Assembly (NCBI RefSeq): GCF_026210795.1
Contig: NC_089438.1
Coordinates: 3,865,501 to 3,929,500 of the forward strand
DNA from: Rhizophagus irregularis
Lineage: Eukaryota > Glomeromycota > Glomeromycetes > Glomerales > Glomeraceae
Length of the DNA stretch: 64,000 nt
Direction: 5' to 3'
Of this stretch, positions 23,294 through 35,628 are shown piece by piece (positions within the stretch are counted from its first letter, which is position 1; each line of letters opens with the position of its first letter). The notes below the pieces were generated by a model. That model did no database searches and was not told where the DNA came from. It saw nothing but the letters and a program-made list of their open reading frames with translations. Both the position numbers and the translations under genes were made by a program.

Positions 23294-24700
23294 ATGGCTT
23301 CAATTTATGTGAAAGACCAAACTGTAGCGAAATATTTATCTTCTTTTCATGGTATTCGAGCATCATTGAAAGAAGAATCAATTTATCGTTAAATGTTTGC
23401 TTTAAAACCTGAAAATACTAACTTCTCCCAATTAAAATTAATACGTTAACCATATCTGAATTTGATTAACGTATATGAAAATATAGATATTTGGAAAATT
23501 AAGAATAGATTTTTCAATAATGAAGCCGGAAATGACGATGTTGATGGAATGTACATTATGCCTTTACCGGAAGTGAAAGACTAAAACATGGTGATCCTGT
23601 TAATTGTCTCGGTGGAAATGAATATTATTCGCTGAATGTATGAGAAATTTATTTATTTTTTTTTTTTAAAAAAAAGAAAACATGAAAACATGAAAATGAT
23701 ATAAATGATATTTACAAAATTGATTCAAAATTTTTTAAAATATATTTCTGATTTTTATTAAAAAAAAAAAATTAGCGAGCCTCATTGAACTAAATTGGTC
23801 AAATGTATTTGCAGCAGGTATGCCAGTTTATTCAAATCACTTAAAAACAAAATAGAATTGAGGATTTTTTTATCTCGCAATATGAACAGGTGGCGCAGTG
23901 TTGTTGTGCTTTCATGATGTTAGTCCACATAATATTGCCTATCAAACCCTGATATCGATCTTTTCATTTATGGATTGGACGCATCTAAGAAAAAAATAGT
24001 CAATATCCTTATCGGCATATTCAAGTATGTTATCGATGAATATTTAATTTAAAGATTAAAATTTTCCATATTTAATAATATTATTTATTAATTAAATTTA
24101 TTAGATTATACTTTGATTATGTTGATTGCTATAGTGTTGAGTAATAAATTATTTGACATTTTCTTAATTATATAGATTTTATTTTTTAATGATCCCCGAA
24201 CTTTGTTATATAGGTTTGATGGTAAAAATGTTTGAGCTTTACCAAGAGCTCATCAAGCAATCATCAAACAATGTAATATGATTGATTTATCCAGAAGATC
24301 TCCGTCATATGAAATGAGGTTGGCAACATATACTGAAAGAGGTTTAAGGTTTGTAATACAAGCGATTTTTTATGTCTTCTGTTAAAATAAGTTTATATAT
24401 TTATTTATTCAATTGAATTTTATTTTACCATAAATAGATCAAAGTTCATTCACTAGAACGTTCCAGAATTGACCCTACAATATAATAACTTAATGGTAAA
24501 CACTCCCGAAAATAGAAACGCATAAAAAAGCGTGAACGCAATTGCCGTCCAAGTTATCCAAAATCCGGTGTATATGAATCTAGGAAATTGAAAAGAAGAG
24601 ATAAAATCAATGAAACCAAATTTGAAAATAATGATTATGAAATGTCTATTTTACCATAGTGACTTAGATATGATGCAGCAAGGGTTACGAGATTAATTTA
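23294..24700 (+). pseudogene. Decayed upstream part of the ankyrin gene, possibly kinase-like
   Basis: Short coding-like segments in changing frames: MASIYVKDQTVAKYLSSFHG at 23294, GMYIMPLPEVKD near 23550, and CFHDVSPHNIAY near 23910. The last resembles a kinase catalytic loop (HxDVxPxNI), but the kinase reading is weak. Numerous stops and frameshifts are present. The position just upstream of the ankyrin remnant suggests one original gene; I infer this from adjacency only. Confidence 0.25.
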
Positions 24701-24819
24701 TTCAAAGGTATATCTTTTTTTTTTTAAAAAAAAAAGGTTCTTTTATCTTTGTTTATATTTTTGTTCCGCTTTGAATTTAACTTCATATCCTAAATTAAAA
24801 AAAAAAATCGAATTCTAGA

Positions 24820-26361
24820 ATTTTGCACAAACATATATGTTTTATCAGTACTATTAGAAAAATTTTCGACGATTGTTGCGATCACTGCCCCGAACCTAGT
24901 ACTCCAGAGGAATTTTCCGCTCAAGTTGAGGAAGATAAAATATTTATAAGAGGTAAAATGGAATTTATGAAGGACGGTCCAGGAGGGCAAACAATTGGAA
25001 GTTTCACCTATTAACTGATGATGAAGACATCGCAAGCTTATATTACTAATGTTAGAGTAGATTTGTGTAGTTCTTATGCTAGAGGTGATGTGAATATTGC
25101 TGAAAGTATCTTAAAATCAAATTCTTTACCAAATGTTGATGAGGACTTTCAAATAGAAAGGGTAAATATTGATGCGAGAGATTATCTTGGAAGAATCCAC
25201 TACAATTGGCTGTTCTAGGAAGACATACTGAGTTAGTTAAAATATTGTTAAAGTATAATGCAAGAATTATTGCAAGGATATCAGATGGTAAAACTGTTGT
25301 TCATTTGGCTTCGCAATATGGATTTTGAGATATTTTAGAATTATTACTACAAAAGAGCAATGAAAATAAGGAAAAAGCACAAGAACAAAAGGATGTAATG
25401 CATTATTAGAAAACGATTAGTCGATTGATAATTCATTCGAAATAATTAATATATCTGAAATTGAAACGTGAAGATCTAGTTTTTGATCCAATAGATAAGG
25501 AGAATGATCAAGATGACATAATTGATGTGAATACTGAAACTTGTGATCATTTATTAACCGATTTAGACTATGCTACCATATTTGGGCATGTAGAAATAGT
25601 AATACTTTTAATTAAAGCTGGGGCAAATGTTCAAGGACAAATAAAGCTTAACTATAATAATATAACCTCGAATGATGCTTATTAACTCAAGATCAGAAGT
25701 CTGGATTGGAAATCGCTTCAATTTTGTTAAAAAATGGTGCTAGTGCTTTCCAGGTATTATCTTTTTTTTCATAAGCTTTTTTATTATTATTCTTTTGTTC
25801 CAATTTTATTATTTATTCATTTATTTAGGTTGATCGTGGGTTAATTTATTAAAATTCGTTGAATTCAGGAATCGAATCTCCACTCAGCATGTCCATTTTT
25901 AACAATCATTTAGAAACGACTGAATTATTAGTGAAGTATGGTGCAAGAGTAAGCAATTATTTTTTTATTTATTATTATTTTTTTTTATACATTTATTAAA
26001 AAATTATAATAAAATATAAATTTATTTAATTTTCCTTTATAGCCATCCATATATTCATTAGAGGATGTTCAAATTTATTAAAAAGACATCAAACCCACCT
26101 CGCTTCACAAACTCCAGATTTAACATGGCGGTACAACCTATAAATCACGCTGTAAATAATAATCAGTACCGTATCTTAATTGAAGCTGGAGCAGATATAA
26201 ATCCGGCATATCCTAAATCGACGTGCTTACCGTTACCTATTCATGATTATAAATGTCCAAGAACAATTATTGAAAGTGCAATAATTTTAAATGAAGGGAA
26301 TATTAAAAGTTATGAAGAAAAATTGAATGGTGAAAAGGAAAAGGAACCAGTTTCACGGTAA
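24820..26361 (+). pseudogene. Decayed ankyrin-repeat protein gene
   Basis: Segments in several frames form a recognisable ankyrin protein. The first is a pre-ankyrin region (KMEFMKDGPGGQTIGSFTY, about 24955-25014), then NVRVDLCSSYARGDVNIAES and NIDARDYLGR (25045-25200). Repeats follow: QLAVLGRHTELVKILLKYNA (about 25200), a DGKTVVHLASQYGF repeat broken by a stop near 25327, FGHVEIVILLIKAGANVQ (about 25580) and a NNHLETTELLVKYGAR repeat (about 25900). Apparent introns with T-rich 3' ends interrupt it at about 25755-25825 and 25950-26040. At least three frame breaks or stops make it non-functional. Ankyrin proteins generally mediate protein-protein contacts; nothing more specific can be said. 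Confidence 0.6.
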
Positions 26362-26399
26362 GCGCCAGTTCCAATTTTTTTTTAATTTGTTTTCTGTTT

Positions 26400-26940
26400 G
26401 ATTACTTTTCTAAAAAAAAAATTTATTTCTTCGTCCTTTAGGATCAAGAACTTTTAGATAGGCATTCTTACTGCTGAGGCACTACGGTGAGACGGTGAGT
26501 GCTGTTTCTCCCATTCGAATTTTTTTACTTTTTATTTTTTTATTTTTTATTTTTTTATTTTTTTTTTATTAATATCAATATTTTTTTAAAAAAATCTATT
26601 TTTTCATCCTTTCAGATAAAGACTCACAGATTAGGAAATACGCTTACCACTGTGGTATGTGGTACTATGCATATGGTACAATTTTTTCGTTTTGAAATAA
26701 TATTTTTTCTATTTTATTTTTTTTACTATCATCTTTTTTTTCCGTCTTTTAGGATTGGAATTCACGGATCAGGAGATGTTCTAACCATTGCAGCACTACA
26801 GTAAGCACAAATTCTCTAATTGTTTTTAAAATTTTTTTTTGACCAGAGATATGCTTTCTTTTTGTCTTTTAGGATCCAGTGAATCCCATTTAGAGAGTAT
26901 TGACTTATATTTCTCCTATTACCTCTAGCGCTAATTTATC
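26400..26940 (+). repeat. Cluster of four pyrimidine-tract + mini-exon-like motifs
   Basis: Four blocks in a row: a T/C tract ending TTTAG or TTCAG, then GGATCAAGAAC... (26440), ATAAAGACTCACAG... (26615), GGATTGGAATTCACGGATCAG (26753) and GGATCCAGTGAATCC (26872). The first ends GCACTACGGTGAG and the third GCAGCACTACAGTAAGCAC, so both look like exons with a proper donor. They may be decayed exons of the adjacent pseudogene, or members of the dispersed motif family. Confidence 0.5.
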
Positions 26941-28205
26941 ATTTTTTGATTAACAGTGAGAGTTAAAGCAATGATTGTGATTCAAATAAAATCAATCTTT
27001 TTTTTTTTTATTATTTTTATTTTTTTTAATTAATAAAAATAAACAATTTTATTTAATAAAAATCGATAACCACAAAATTAATGTGTAATTATTACTAGTC
27101 AGAAGCTCCCCGTTTTGTTAAATGTTTATTTGTTATAGTAGCGAAGGTGGTGCGAGCGTTAAAAACATAAGTATATATGATTACAAAAAGATATTTTAGG
27201 AATTTTAAGTAACAAGGAAAATGAAAATTTATTTCGACTTTTTTTTTAAAAAAAAAAATACAATGTAATTATTATTTTGTGAAAGTTTTGAATTCGGTAA
27301 CAAAATTGGATTTTATTCTACAATCAATAATCTGAAAATTTCTTTTCTAAATTTTGTTTCTTAACTAATATGTGACGTTGCTGATTGGGTCATACATCAT
27401 ATTATAATTTATTTACGATTTAAATTCCATTTATTTTAAAAAGATTTATTTTTTGTAAATCAATCAACTTTATTTTGTTATTCTGTTATCTCTTTCTGTC
27501 ATAATGTCCAACATGATGTTTTAGAAATTTTTTTTTTTTCTACCTTGAATAAAGTATTCACACTGTACAAACACTTTTGAAAAACTTTTTCTACTCTTAT
27601 CAATAACACGATGATAAAAATCGTAAAAAATTAAAATTTTCACATTAAATTAATACACAGAAATTTTGCTACACCATTCAAAAATCACAATGTTTCATTA
27701 TTCATATAGGATATAATTTTTTATCGCCGTTTTCAGAAATATGTGTATTTGTTATTTTGTAAAAGTAGTTCACGTGCAAAATTCGAAACTCGAAATTTTG
27801 TGTAACAATTAAAAATTATCCAATAATATTTATCCAGATTTCACGTGCTAACTATTAACAATTAATTATCACACCTTCGCATACAAAAAACAATTACAAT
27901 GAGTAATTGCGAAGTTGAAAAACCAGAAACCTTTAGTATAAATGTATAATATTAAATAGGAACCTGTTATATACATTTCAAAAGTGCCTTTACTGTAATA
28001 CTATTAAACCAACAATGCAACAAACTTTTCTTATCTTTTACAAGTGAATCTAAAATCTGTAATATCAAATGTTTAATCAATAAATAATTTATCAATTAAT
28101 AAATTAAGCATTAATAATAGTTAGGGCGAACCATATTACTTTTAATTATTAATATTTATCTTAATCAATAACATAATTTTACAATAATAATAAATCAAAA
28201 TAAAT
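26941..28205. other. AT-rich intergenic, nothing supported
   Basis: No exon or known element seen. T9A11 palindrome at 27239-27258. Confidence 0.55.
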
Positions 28206-28410
28206 ACATTTAAAACAACAAGATTTAGTTTTTTTTCTTCCTTGGCGACCTTTAAATGGATGAATTACACACAATCCCAATGATCATAAATTCTTCTGAT
28301 CTCATACACAGTAGAAACGCCAATGTAAAGACTAAGAGCAGTTTCTATTGCTGAAAACCCATCAAGTTGATGGTAAATGATACACCATCTTATATCATTA
28401 CTTAAAGTCT
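28206..28410 (-). pseudogene. Transposase HTH remnant (Tc1/mariner-like)
   Basis: Minus-strand reading gives IRWCIIYHQLDGFSAIETAL followed by YIGVSTVYEIRRIYDHWDCV, a stop, and then PFKGRQGRKK in another frame. This is the N-terminal helix-turn-helix plus basic GRxGRK linker typical of Tc1/mariner-like transposases. No catalytic DDE region follows, so only a decayed 5' fragment remains. Confidence 0.6.
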
Positions 28411-30205
28411 ACCATGTTAATGCTAAATATTTTAAAAGATGATAAATAAGTAAAATTTAAAACGAAATTAAATCACAATAAGAACCAGAATAGTCTATAA
28501 TAGTTTTAAATTTTCAAAAAAATGTTTCAGAAAAAAAAAATCATGCAATATACCTCAGTAAGCAAGAATTATAAGAATCTCAACAAAGTACCGTGAGTTT
28601 CGTGATAAAGTAACTATCTATATATCATAAAATTTATATTAAAATCTTGTATAAAGTAATATATTTATATGGAAAGGAAAAAATCGCGTATTATTATAAC
28701 AACTTGCTGTCTTGTAATATATTCGTAAAGTTTTAACGCTATAAAATCGCAAAAAAATCGCAAAAATTCTCGTAAATATTAGCAAGTTTCGCGGCAAAAG
28801 AACTTTTCATATATTATAAAACTTATGTCAAAGCTTTATATAGAGCAGTATGTTCATATGGAAAAAAAAAATCGCGGTTTGTCTTAGTAAAGTGTAAAAG
28901 TTTTATATTCGGGAAAATTTTTTTTACAAAAATTTAAGTGATCATCGTGTGGCTTGGATTACACATATTTCTGAAAACGGCGATAATTTGTTTTTTATTC
29001 ATGAGGATATTAAATGTTGAGACGGGATTTTGAATTTTTGGGATTATGATTTGTCGGGATTGTGAGCGTTAAGGTAACGTGATTCTAATCGTCGAAATTT
29101 TGTAAATTCATAAATTCACCATTGAATTTTCATCCTAATATTTATTCTATTTTTCATATTCAAAATTTTTTCAATCATTAGAGCAGGATAAACATTCACA
29201 TGAATAAATAAAATTATCCATGGCATCTTGTTTAAAAACATAAATTTCTTTTAAAATAATTTTTTTCTAATAAATCATCACAAAATTTGACGCTACATAG
29301 GATTACGAAAAACTTATGCTTTTTTGTATTATTTTTTCTTAAAAAAAAATGGAAAATTTTATGGAACATATAACATAAATTTAATTAATAGACGATATTA
29401 TAAAATTTGAATTACTTAAGCGTTGCATATGAGTGCTATTCTCGTATGTACAAAGAAAAAGAACATTCATTATGAATAATGTATATTGTTATTTGTTGTG
29501 CATTAATTTAATTAATTTACTATATATTATGAATCAATATAAAATTTTAAACTTTAAGATTTGATACAAGAAAATTCTCCGATTCAGCAATTCAGCTTCA
29601 TTAAACTAATTAATGATTATTATTTTATAAAATCTCTTTTTTTTTTTACTAAATTTTTTAATTTATGATATTGTACGGTGTTGTATTTATATTGGTTAAC
29701 GTCACGAAACAACACCGTAGTGGGAGTCGAGTTTAGCTAATGTTACATAGTTATCCAGTATACAAATTGAAACTGTTAAGCGTAAAATGGTCATAGCAAA
29801 AACCTGTATAATGTATATTATATTAATTGAGTATGGCTTAAACTAAAACAAAATTTATGGTTTAGTTGTCATCAATACTATTTATTATTCAAGGGCTAAT
29901 AAATATTATTTAAAATATTTTTTGTATGTTTTTTTAACAAAAATTTGTATGTTTTTTTCATATTTTTAAAAATATGTATTCGTTATCTAGTTTTTGAAAG
30001 TAGTTATATAAGGAAAAATCTTAATGATAGATATTATATCAATATTGTCAAATCATTTGATGCGTTCCGATGGCTAATCTGAGATATTTTCATCACTAAT
30101 ACAGTTCCGGTTAATGAAATTTAATCGGATACTTTTTAACGAAAAAAAGCTTAATTTGTCTTATTAATTATGTTTCATTTTCGGCTGGCCATGCTATCTG
30201 AACGT
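28411..30205. other. AT-rich intergenic, nothing supported
   Basis: At 28540-28920 two loosely similar segments (TCGTGATAAAGTAACTATCTATATATCATAAAATTTAT type and its GCGGCAAAAGAACTTTTCATATATTATAAAACTTAT counterpart) suggest an old duplication about 190 bp apart. No coding signal. Confidence 0.4.
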
Positions 30206-30570
30206 TGATTTTAAAATCTTTTTTTTTTCGGTCTCTTTTTTTTTAGACCGGATCATTTCTTTTTAATCATATTTTTTTTTTCAGTCTTTTCAAAACTGAT
30301 ATTTTAATAATTTTTCTTTCCAATTTTTTTTTAAAACCGAATTTTTAATATTTTCATCCCGATTTTTTTCTCTGTCTTTAGGCTTAGATCTAGGTCAATG
30401 ATCGGATCCGATCGGATTAACGCTGCAGTCCTATAATAAGCGTGATTTTTTATTTTTACAGTAATACTTCTTTTCTTATTATTTTACTTCTTTTTTTTTC
30501 TATTTTTTCTTTTTTTCGTTCTTTCAACTCCTTAGGTTTGTATCGGTGATATAATCGAAATAAACTATTT
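30205..30570 (+). repeat. Pyrimidine tract + mini-exon-like motif (copies b and c)
   Basis: Copy b: a T-rich tract with AGACCGGATC and AAACCGAATTT words, then TTTAGGCTTAGATCTAGGTC, ATGATCGGATC and AACGCTGCAGTCCTATAATAAGCG. Copy c follows directly: a T/C tract, CAACTCCTTAGGTTTGTATC, then GGTGATATAATCG. Both match the blocks at 19.14 and 40.16 kb. Confidence 0.55.
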
Positions 30571-32240
30571 TATTGAATTAATATGCTTTATAAATTAAAA
30601 GTAAAAAACATGTTAATATTATATAAGATCTAATTTATCCAAATATAAAACAAAAATTTGTTATATTAATTTAAACTCATTTAATCCTGTTGCAACGTAA
30701 TAGGCTACAGCTAATCATTAACTAAAGAAAATATTAATAAAAATTAAGAATAAAAGTTTGTATCATTCTAACATAGAAAAATTTAAATATTTTAAATTAC
30801 CTTGAAAAATACACGTTTAGTCCAATATATGTGCGATATATAATAAATACGTATATAGTTAAACACTTTAAAAAAAAATGATGTAATTTCCTTTTGTTAT
30901 TATTACCTATAGTCAAACACGCTAGACTAAAATTGAATATCAAAAATCCTAACATGACATATGGAAGTTGCATTTTTGAGAAAGTAAATATTTTAAAAAA
31001 AGATCATGACTTCATTATATGGTAAAAAGCATTGTTTATGGCAAAGATGGCAAGATCACTTATGATATAGGAAATTTTTAATGAATGGTCAAAAAATTTT
31101 TTTATAGAAATCTAACTAAAACATTTTTACCCGGAACACTGATCATGACTTGGTTGATTAATGCAAGTGCAACATTCTTTTTTTTACCAAAACAATAAAA
31201 TCTCAATGTAATCCTTCCCATCCGATTTCCTGATTTGACTAGTATGAGGCTATGAGCCTAGTTATAACTTTTGGTGTAAATTTTCCTTTTATATTATTAT
31301 ATTCACAAAAATAAGAAATTTAATACTGTGATATGGCGTAAACAAATGATGTTGGCAAATAGATAGAGGTCTTAACTAGGCGAGTTAAATATTTATCATA
31401 GTCACTTTTCTTGATAAAACTATAGATAATAATCTTATTAGTTTTTATTCTATGATAGATTTTCATCTTATTTCTTTCCAACATTCATGTGGTCTAGACG
31501 GATTTTCCAAATTCCGTGCGATGGTATTGAAATCTTACATAAGAAAATTTCTGGAAATTATCCGCTTTTACCACATCAGCAAAATTATTACTTTTATTTT
31601 ATTTATTTTTTCTTTTTTTTTTTTTTTTTGAAAAAAAAAACCCCTATTTATAGAAGGCCGATCATTTTTTTCAACCTCATATAATGTCCATTAAATTATG
31701 TTAAATAAACTTAATTACGTATATATGTTAAAAGTTATCATAAACTGTTGACCTTAAATATACCAGAAACATATTTGAGCACGATAATTCGAATACATTT
31801 TACAATTTTTCGTACAGAAAGAATTCAGAAAATAACAGCAGATATCCCAAAGAAATTTTTAAAGATAATAAGACATAGATTTTTCTTTAGTTGTCATCTT
31901 AAAACAAGTTGGTTGTGAAAATATCATAACAAAAACAAAAATAAAAATTCTAAATTAAAAATACAATAAAAAAAATTGCTAAAGTTCGCCAATATTTTGT
32001 CAACTATAAAAGAAATTACAAACTTACAAAATTTAAATATTTCATTGATTTTTGTAACTTGAGAATATAGTATATGATTTGAATAATTTCATAAAGTAAT
32101 TTATTGACAAATAATAATATGAAAGAAAAATAAATTATTTAAATTACAAACTAAGAATCTTTAAAGATGTTTAATCTTACTACTCTAGACTTAATGTTTA
32201 AATAATTTATAACAAACTTTAAATATAATAATGTAATGTA
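30571..32240. other. AT-rich intergenic, nothing supported
   Basis: No plausible exon; lies downstream of the minus-strand kinase that ends at 32249. Confidence 0.55.
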
Positions 32241-32248
32241 AATGTCAA

Positions 32249-34509
32249 TTAATTTTCATCCATATCTAAATTCGTTAGAAGGAATATTATTTTAAATAAA
32301 AAATGGAATTTTAATAATTAAAAACTTTTTTTATGATTAAACAAAAAACTTTTAAAATACTTACTCTCGGGAAGTTCAAATTCATCTTGTTCTTCAGAAT
32401 GAAAATTTGGATTATTATATATTTCTTCTTCGTCTATAAATAAAAAATTTGGAAATATAAATTAAGTTAAATATAACTATTATAAAAGGTTAAATAATTA
32501 TTTGAATATACCATCAATATTAATACGATTTCTCTTCATTTGTTGCATTATCTCTTGAAAATCTAAAAATTAAAACAAAAATAGCATTTAATATTAAACA
32601 ATTAGACAGATATACCAATTATTTTACTTACCATTTTCTAATCTTCTTTTGAATGATTTGTTACTGCTAGCTAAAATTATTAAAAATAATTAATACAAAT
32701 TCATAATAAAAATAAATATTAAAATAAAATAACCTACTTATTTTTGAAGAATTATTATTCTGATTACTCAATTTACCAATATCATCAACTAAAAAAGCAA
32801 AATCAATTAATAAATATCTTATACCATATTAATGATTAATATAAACTTAATAAATACTTACTATGATTAGGGATATGAAAGTCACATGATTTGTTACTAT
32901 GAAATGCTAATAAATGGAGATAATTTATCAATTAATAATTTATTTATAAATAAAAATTTATAAATAAAAATGATAAAATTGTTTAATTTATACCCTGTTG
33001 TTCTTCTATAAAATTATATATTAGTTAGTATTAAACTTTTTTCTTTTAATGTATTTAATATTATAATAAATACCTTCCGTTGCATTTCTTGGCTCAGGAA
33101 GATTTTCAAATTGATGAACTTTACTTGTAAATAATAACTTGCTACTGCTAGTATAATTTTCTAAACTATTCATTTCCGATTTTGTATCATTTTCTTCTAA
33201 TTTAGTTGAGGTAGTATTTTGGTAATATTCTCTTATTTTTTTGCGAAGTGTAACAATGTCTGGTCTGTTTAATGGATTAGCATCCCAGCATTGTATCATT
33301 AAATTTTTATATTCTATAGGAGTTCCTGGTACAATTTTTGGTCTTATACCTTTAATTATATTCATTGCAAGATAATAATCATGTTCATAATTAATAAATG
33401 GTGGTTGACCAGATGAAATCTCCCACATAAGCATTGCAATACTATAAATATCAGATTTAAAAGTAGTTTCTTTTCCTGCAATAACTTCTGGTGCAATATA
33501 AGGAAGATTTCCATATATACTTTTTAATGGTCTATCTGCAGGTCCACAAAATCCAAGATCACTAATATTAAATACTCCGCCAAAATTGAATAATATATTT
33601 CCAGAATGCAAATCTCTATGAATTGCATTTTCATCATGAATTCGTAAAAGTGCTAAAATTATACTAGCAGCAATTTGAATTCTTTTTTTCCATGTAAGTT
33701 GATTATGATTTTGTTGTAAATAATTTCTTAAATCTATATCCAATTCATTCATTACAAGCATATAATCTCCATTTAATGGATCTTGTGTCAAACCAAAACA
33801 TTGAACAATCGCATCATACCATTTATTACTTATATTTAAATGTGAAATAGCCTATAAAATAAAGAAAATATTATAAAAGCTTTTAAATAAATAATTGTAA
33901 CATTATTAGATTACAAACCTCTTCAAACCAACGTTTATTTGCACTTTCAACATTTTCTAATCTTTTAAGTACCACGTATTGTTCCCCAAATCTTTTAAAT
34001 TGTTGTTCCTTAGAATCCCATTCATCATAACTTCCATTAATCCACTCTGCTGTATAGATTTCAGAGCATCCACCTTTTGTTAAATAATTAATATTTTTAA
34101 AATTAATATATGGAATCCATTCAACTATACTATCTGGTTTAATTGTATTCATTTGACATTCTTGTATTAAATTATCAATGTCATCATTTCCAGATGTCCA
34201 ATTTGAAAATTTTGCTTTTAAATAATTTCGAACACAAAATTCACAATATAATGTAGCTAAACATTTTTGGTTACAATTTTCACAAACTCTTCTTGTTCCA
34301 TTATCAAAAATAATTTTATTACGGTCATAAATTTTATTCAATTCTCTTATTGCTTCAGATTTTTCATCTTTTGTAAGTGATTCATCAGCAAGAATTATTT
34401 GTTTTTGAAATTCATCTTGTTTGTGTATATTATTGTGAATATTAAAATCTGTTAGTGCAAATGCTCTATAAATTGCAGCATCAATTAAATTTTCTCTAAT
34501 AACAGACAT
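32249..34509 (-). CDS. Zn-ribbon TKL-type protein kinase with small-exon acidic tail (550 aa)
   Basis: Ten exons on the minus strand: 34509-33919, 33851-33074, 33005-32994 (12 nt), 32906-32862, 32788-32738, 32670-32632, 32562-32512, 32433-32365, 32265-32249 (TAA) are nine clearly spliced pieces; I find no tenth in the window. The first intron is phase 0 and all later ones phase 1. The zinc ribbon CENCNQKC...YCEFC is followed by NWTSGN. The glycine loop is KGGCSEIY, without the third glycine. The ATP lysine is in VVLK, then HRDLHSGNIL, SDLGF (DLG for DFG), IAPEV and CWDANPLNRP. The tail ends with the IYNNPNFHSEEQDEFELPE cassette and a short NMDEN end. Exon sizes for the first four exons are identical to those of the 49205 paralogue. 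The terminal exon is the least certain. Expected to be an active signalling kinase; substrate unknown. Confidence 0.9.
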
Positions 34510-34560
34510 AATGAAATAATTATACTGTAAATTTTTTTTTAAAATAAGTTTGAAGCAAGA
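34510..34560 (-). promoter_or_regulatory. Conserved 5' leader of the minus-strand kinase
   Basis: Read on the minus strand the ATG is preceded by TTTACAGTATAATTATTTCATT. The paralogue at 49205 has TTACAGTATAACATATTTCATT at the same place, supporting both start codons and a shared 5' leader. Confidence 0.5.
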
Positions 34561-35628
34561 AAAAAAAAATATTTCTGGAACGGTCTCCGAAATTCTACTT
34601 ATAAAGTTACATTCGTAAACATTGTGTAACCAAATGATTCATTAAGTAATCTCTAGTACAAATTAATTTAGTAAATTGTAAATCTTTTTACTAACTAAAT
34701 AAGGGTTCTACAAAATGATCATAGTTACATGATTTTTTCTTTTTTTTTTTTTGAACATTTTACTAATCTATTTATCCCAGAAAGTCAAATGTTTTAAAAT
34801 ATTTATTCATAATATTCCCAGCTAATTTGCTAATAAAAGTTAGTCTTTTTAAGTATGTAATACTTCAGTCTTTTTATGGTCCCGGTTTTCAAAACAATAA
34901 CGTAACAATAAAAAGTTAAAAGATAATGTAATTTAATAATTTTAAGATGGATGATTACATTATAAAATGTCATTGTTGATATTATGTTAAAAGTATTATT
35001 GACAAATCCTCGAAAAAAAAAAAATGATCTGCGGAATTCAACGGAAAATGATTTGATGAATAATGCTATCACGTGTGTGAAAGTATAAACGTACGAAAAA
35101 TTTATGAATCAAGAGAAATAAATTATGGTTAACTTAAAAGTCTTTTTGAGTAGAATTTAATGATAGTATTTTATAAAATGAGACTAAAACTAGTCAAATA
35201 ATTTATTAATATTTTATTTTCCAAAAAAAAAAAAAATTTTTTTGTAATATGATTAAATAAATTTTAACTAATGATTTTAATGACATTATAATAATAAAAA
35301 ATTGTTATTATTACAGTATTACTCTCGCAGATTTTAAATACGGTAATAAATTTTGCCTAATTAAAATCATCAAATTTTTCTAAAATACGGTATAAAAAAA
35401 AAGAAATAAAATCGTACCAAGTTTTGCCTAATGTTCTAAACCCTTAAAACTCTTATAACGTTAAAAACTTTTAGAAAACAAAAAAATAGTTACAGTATTA
35501 ACTTTATTTAATATGCAAATAGCACGAAATTATAATCTATGCCATAAACCCACTAGAACCTTAAATACCATTTTATTTCGCATTGTTTGTTTTTACTTAA
35601 TGAACTTATTTTTTTATTTCAAAGTAGA
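34561..35628. other. AT-rich intergenic, nothing supported
   Basis: Upstream region of the minus-strand kinase. No conserved promoter block beyond the leader is apparent. Confidence 0.5.

Noticed and set aside
23294-24700. A kinase-ankyrin fusion protein
   Set aside because: Only one catalytic-loop-like fragment (HDVSPHN) is visible among many stops; too little to claim a kinase domain.
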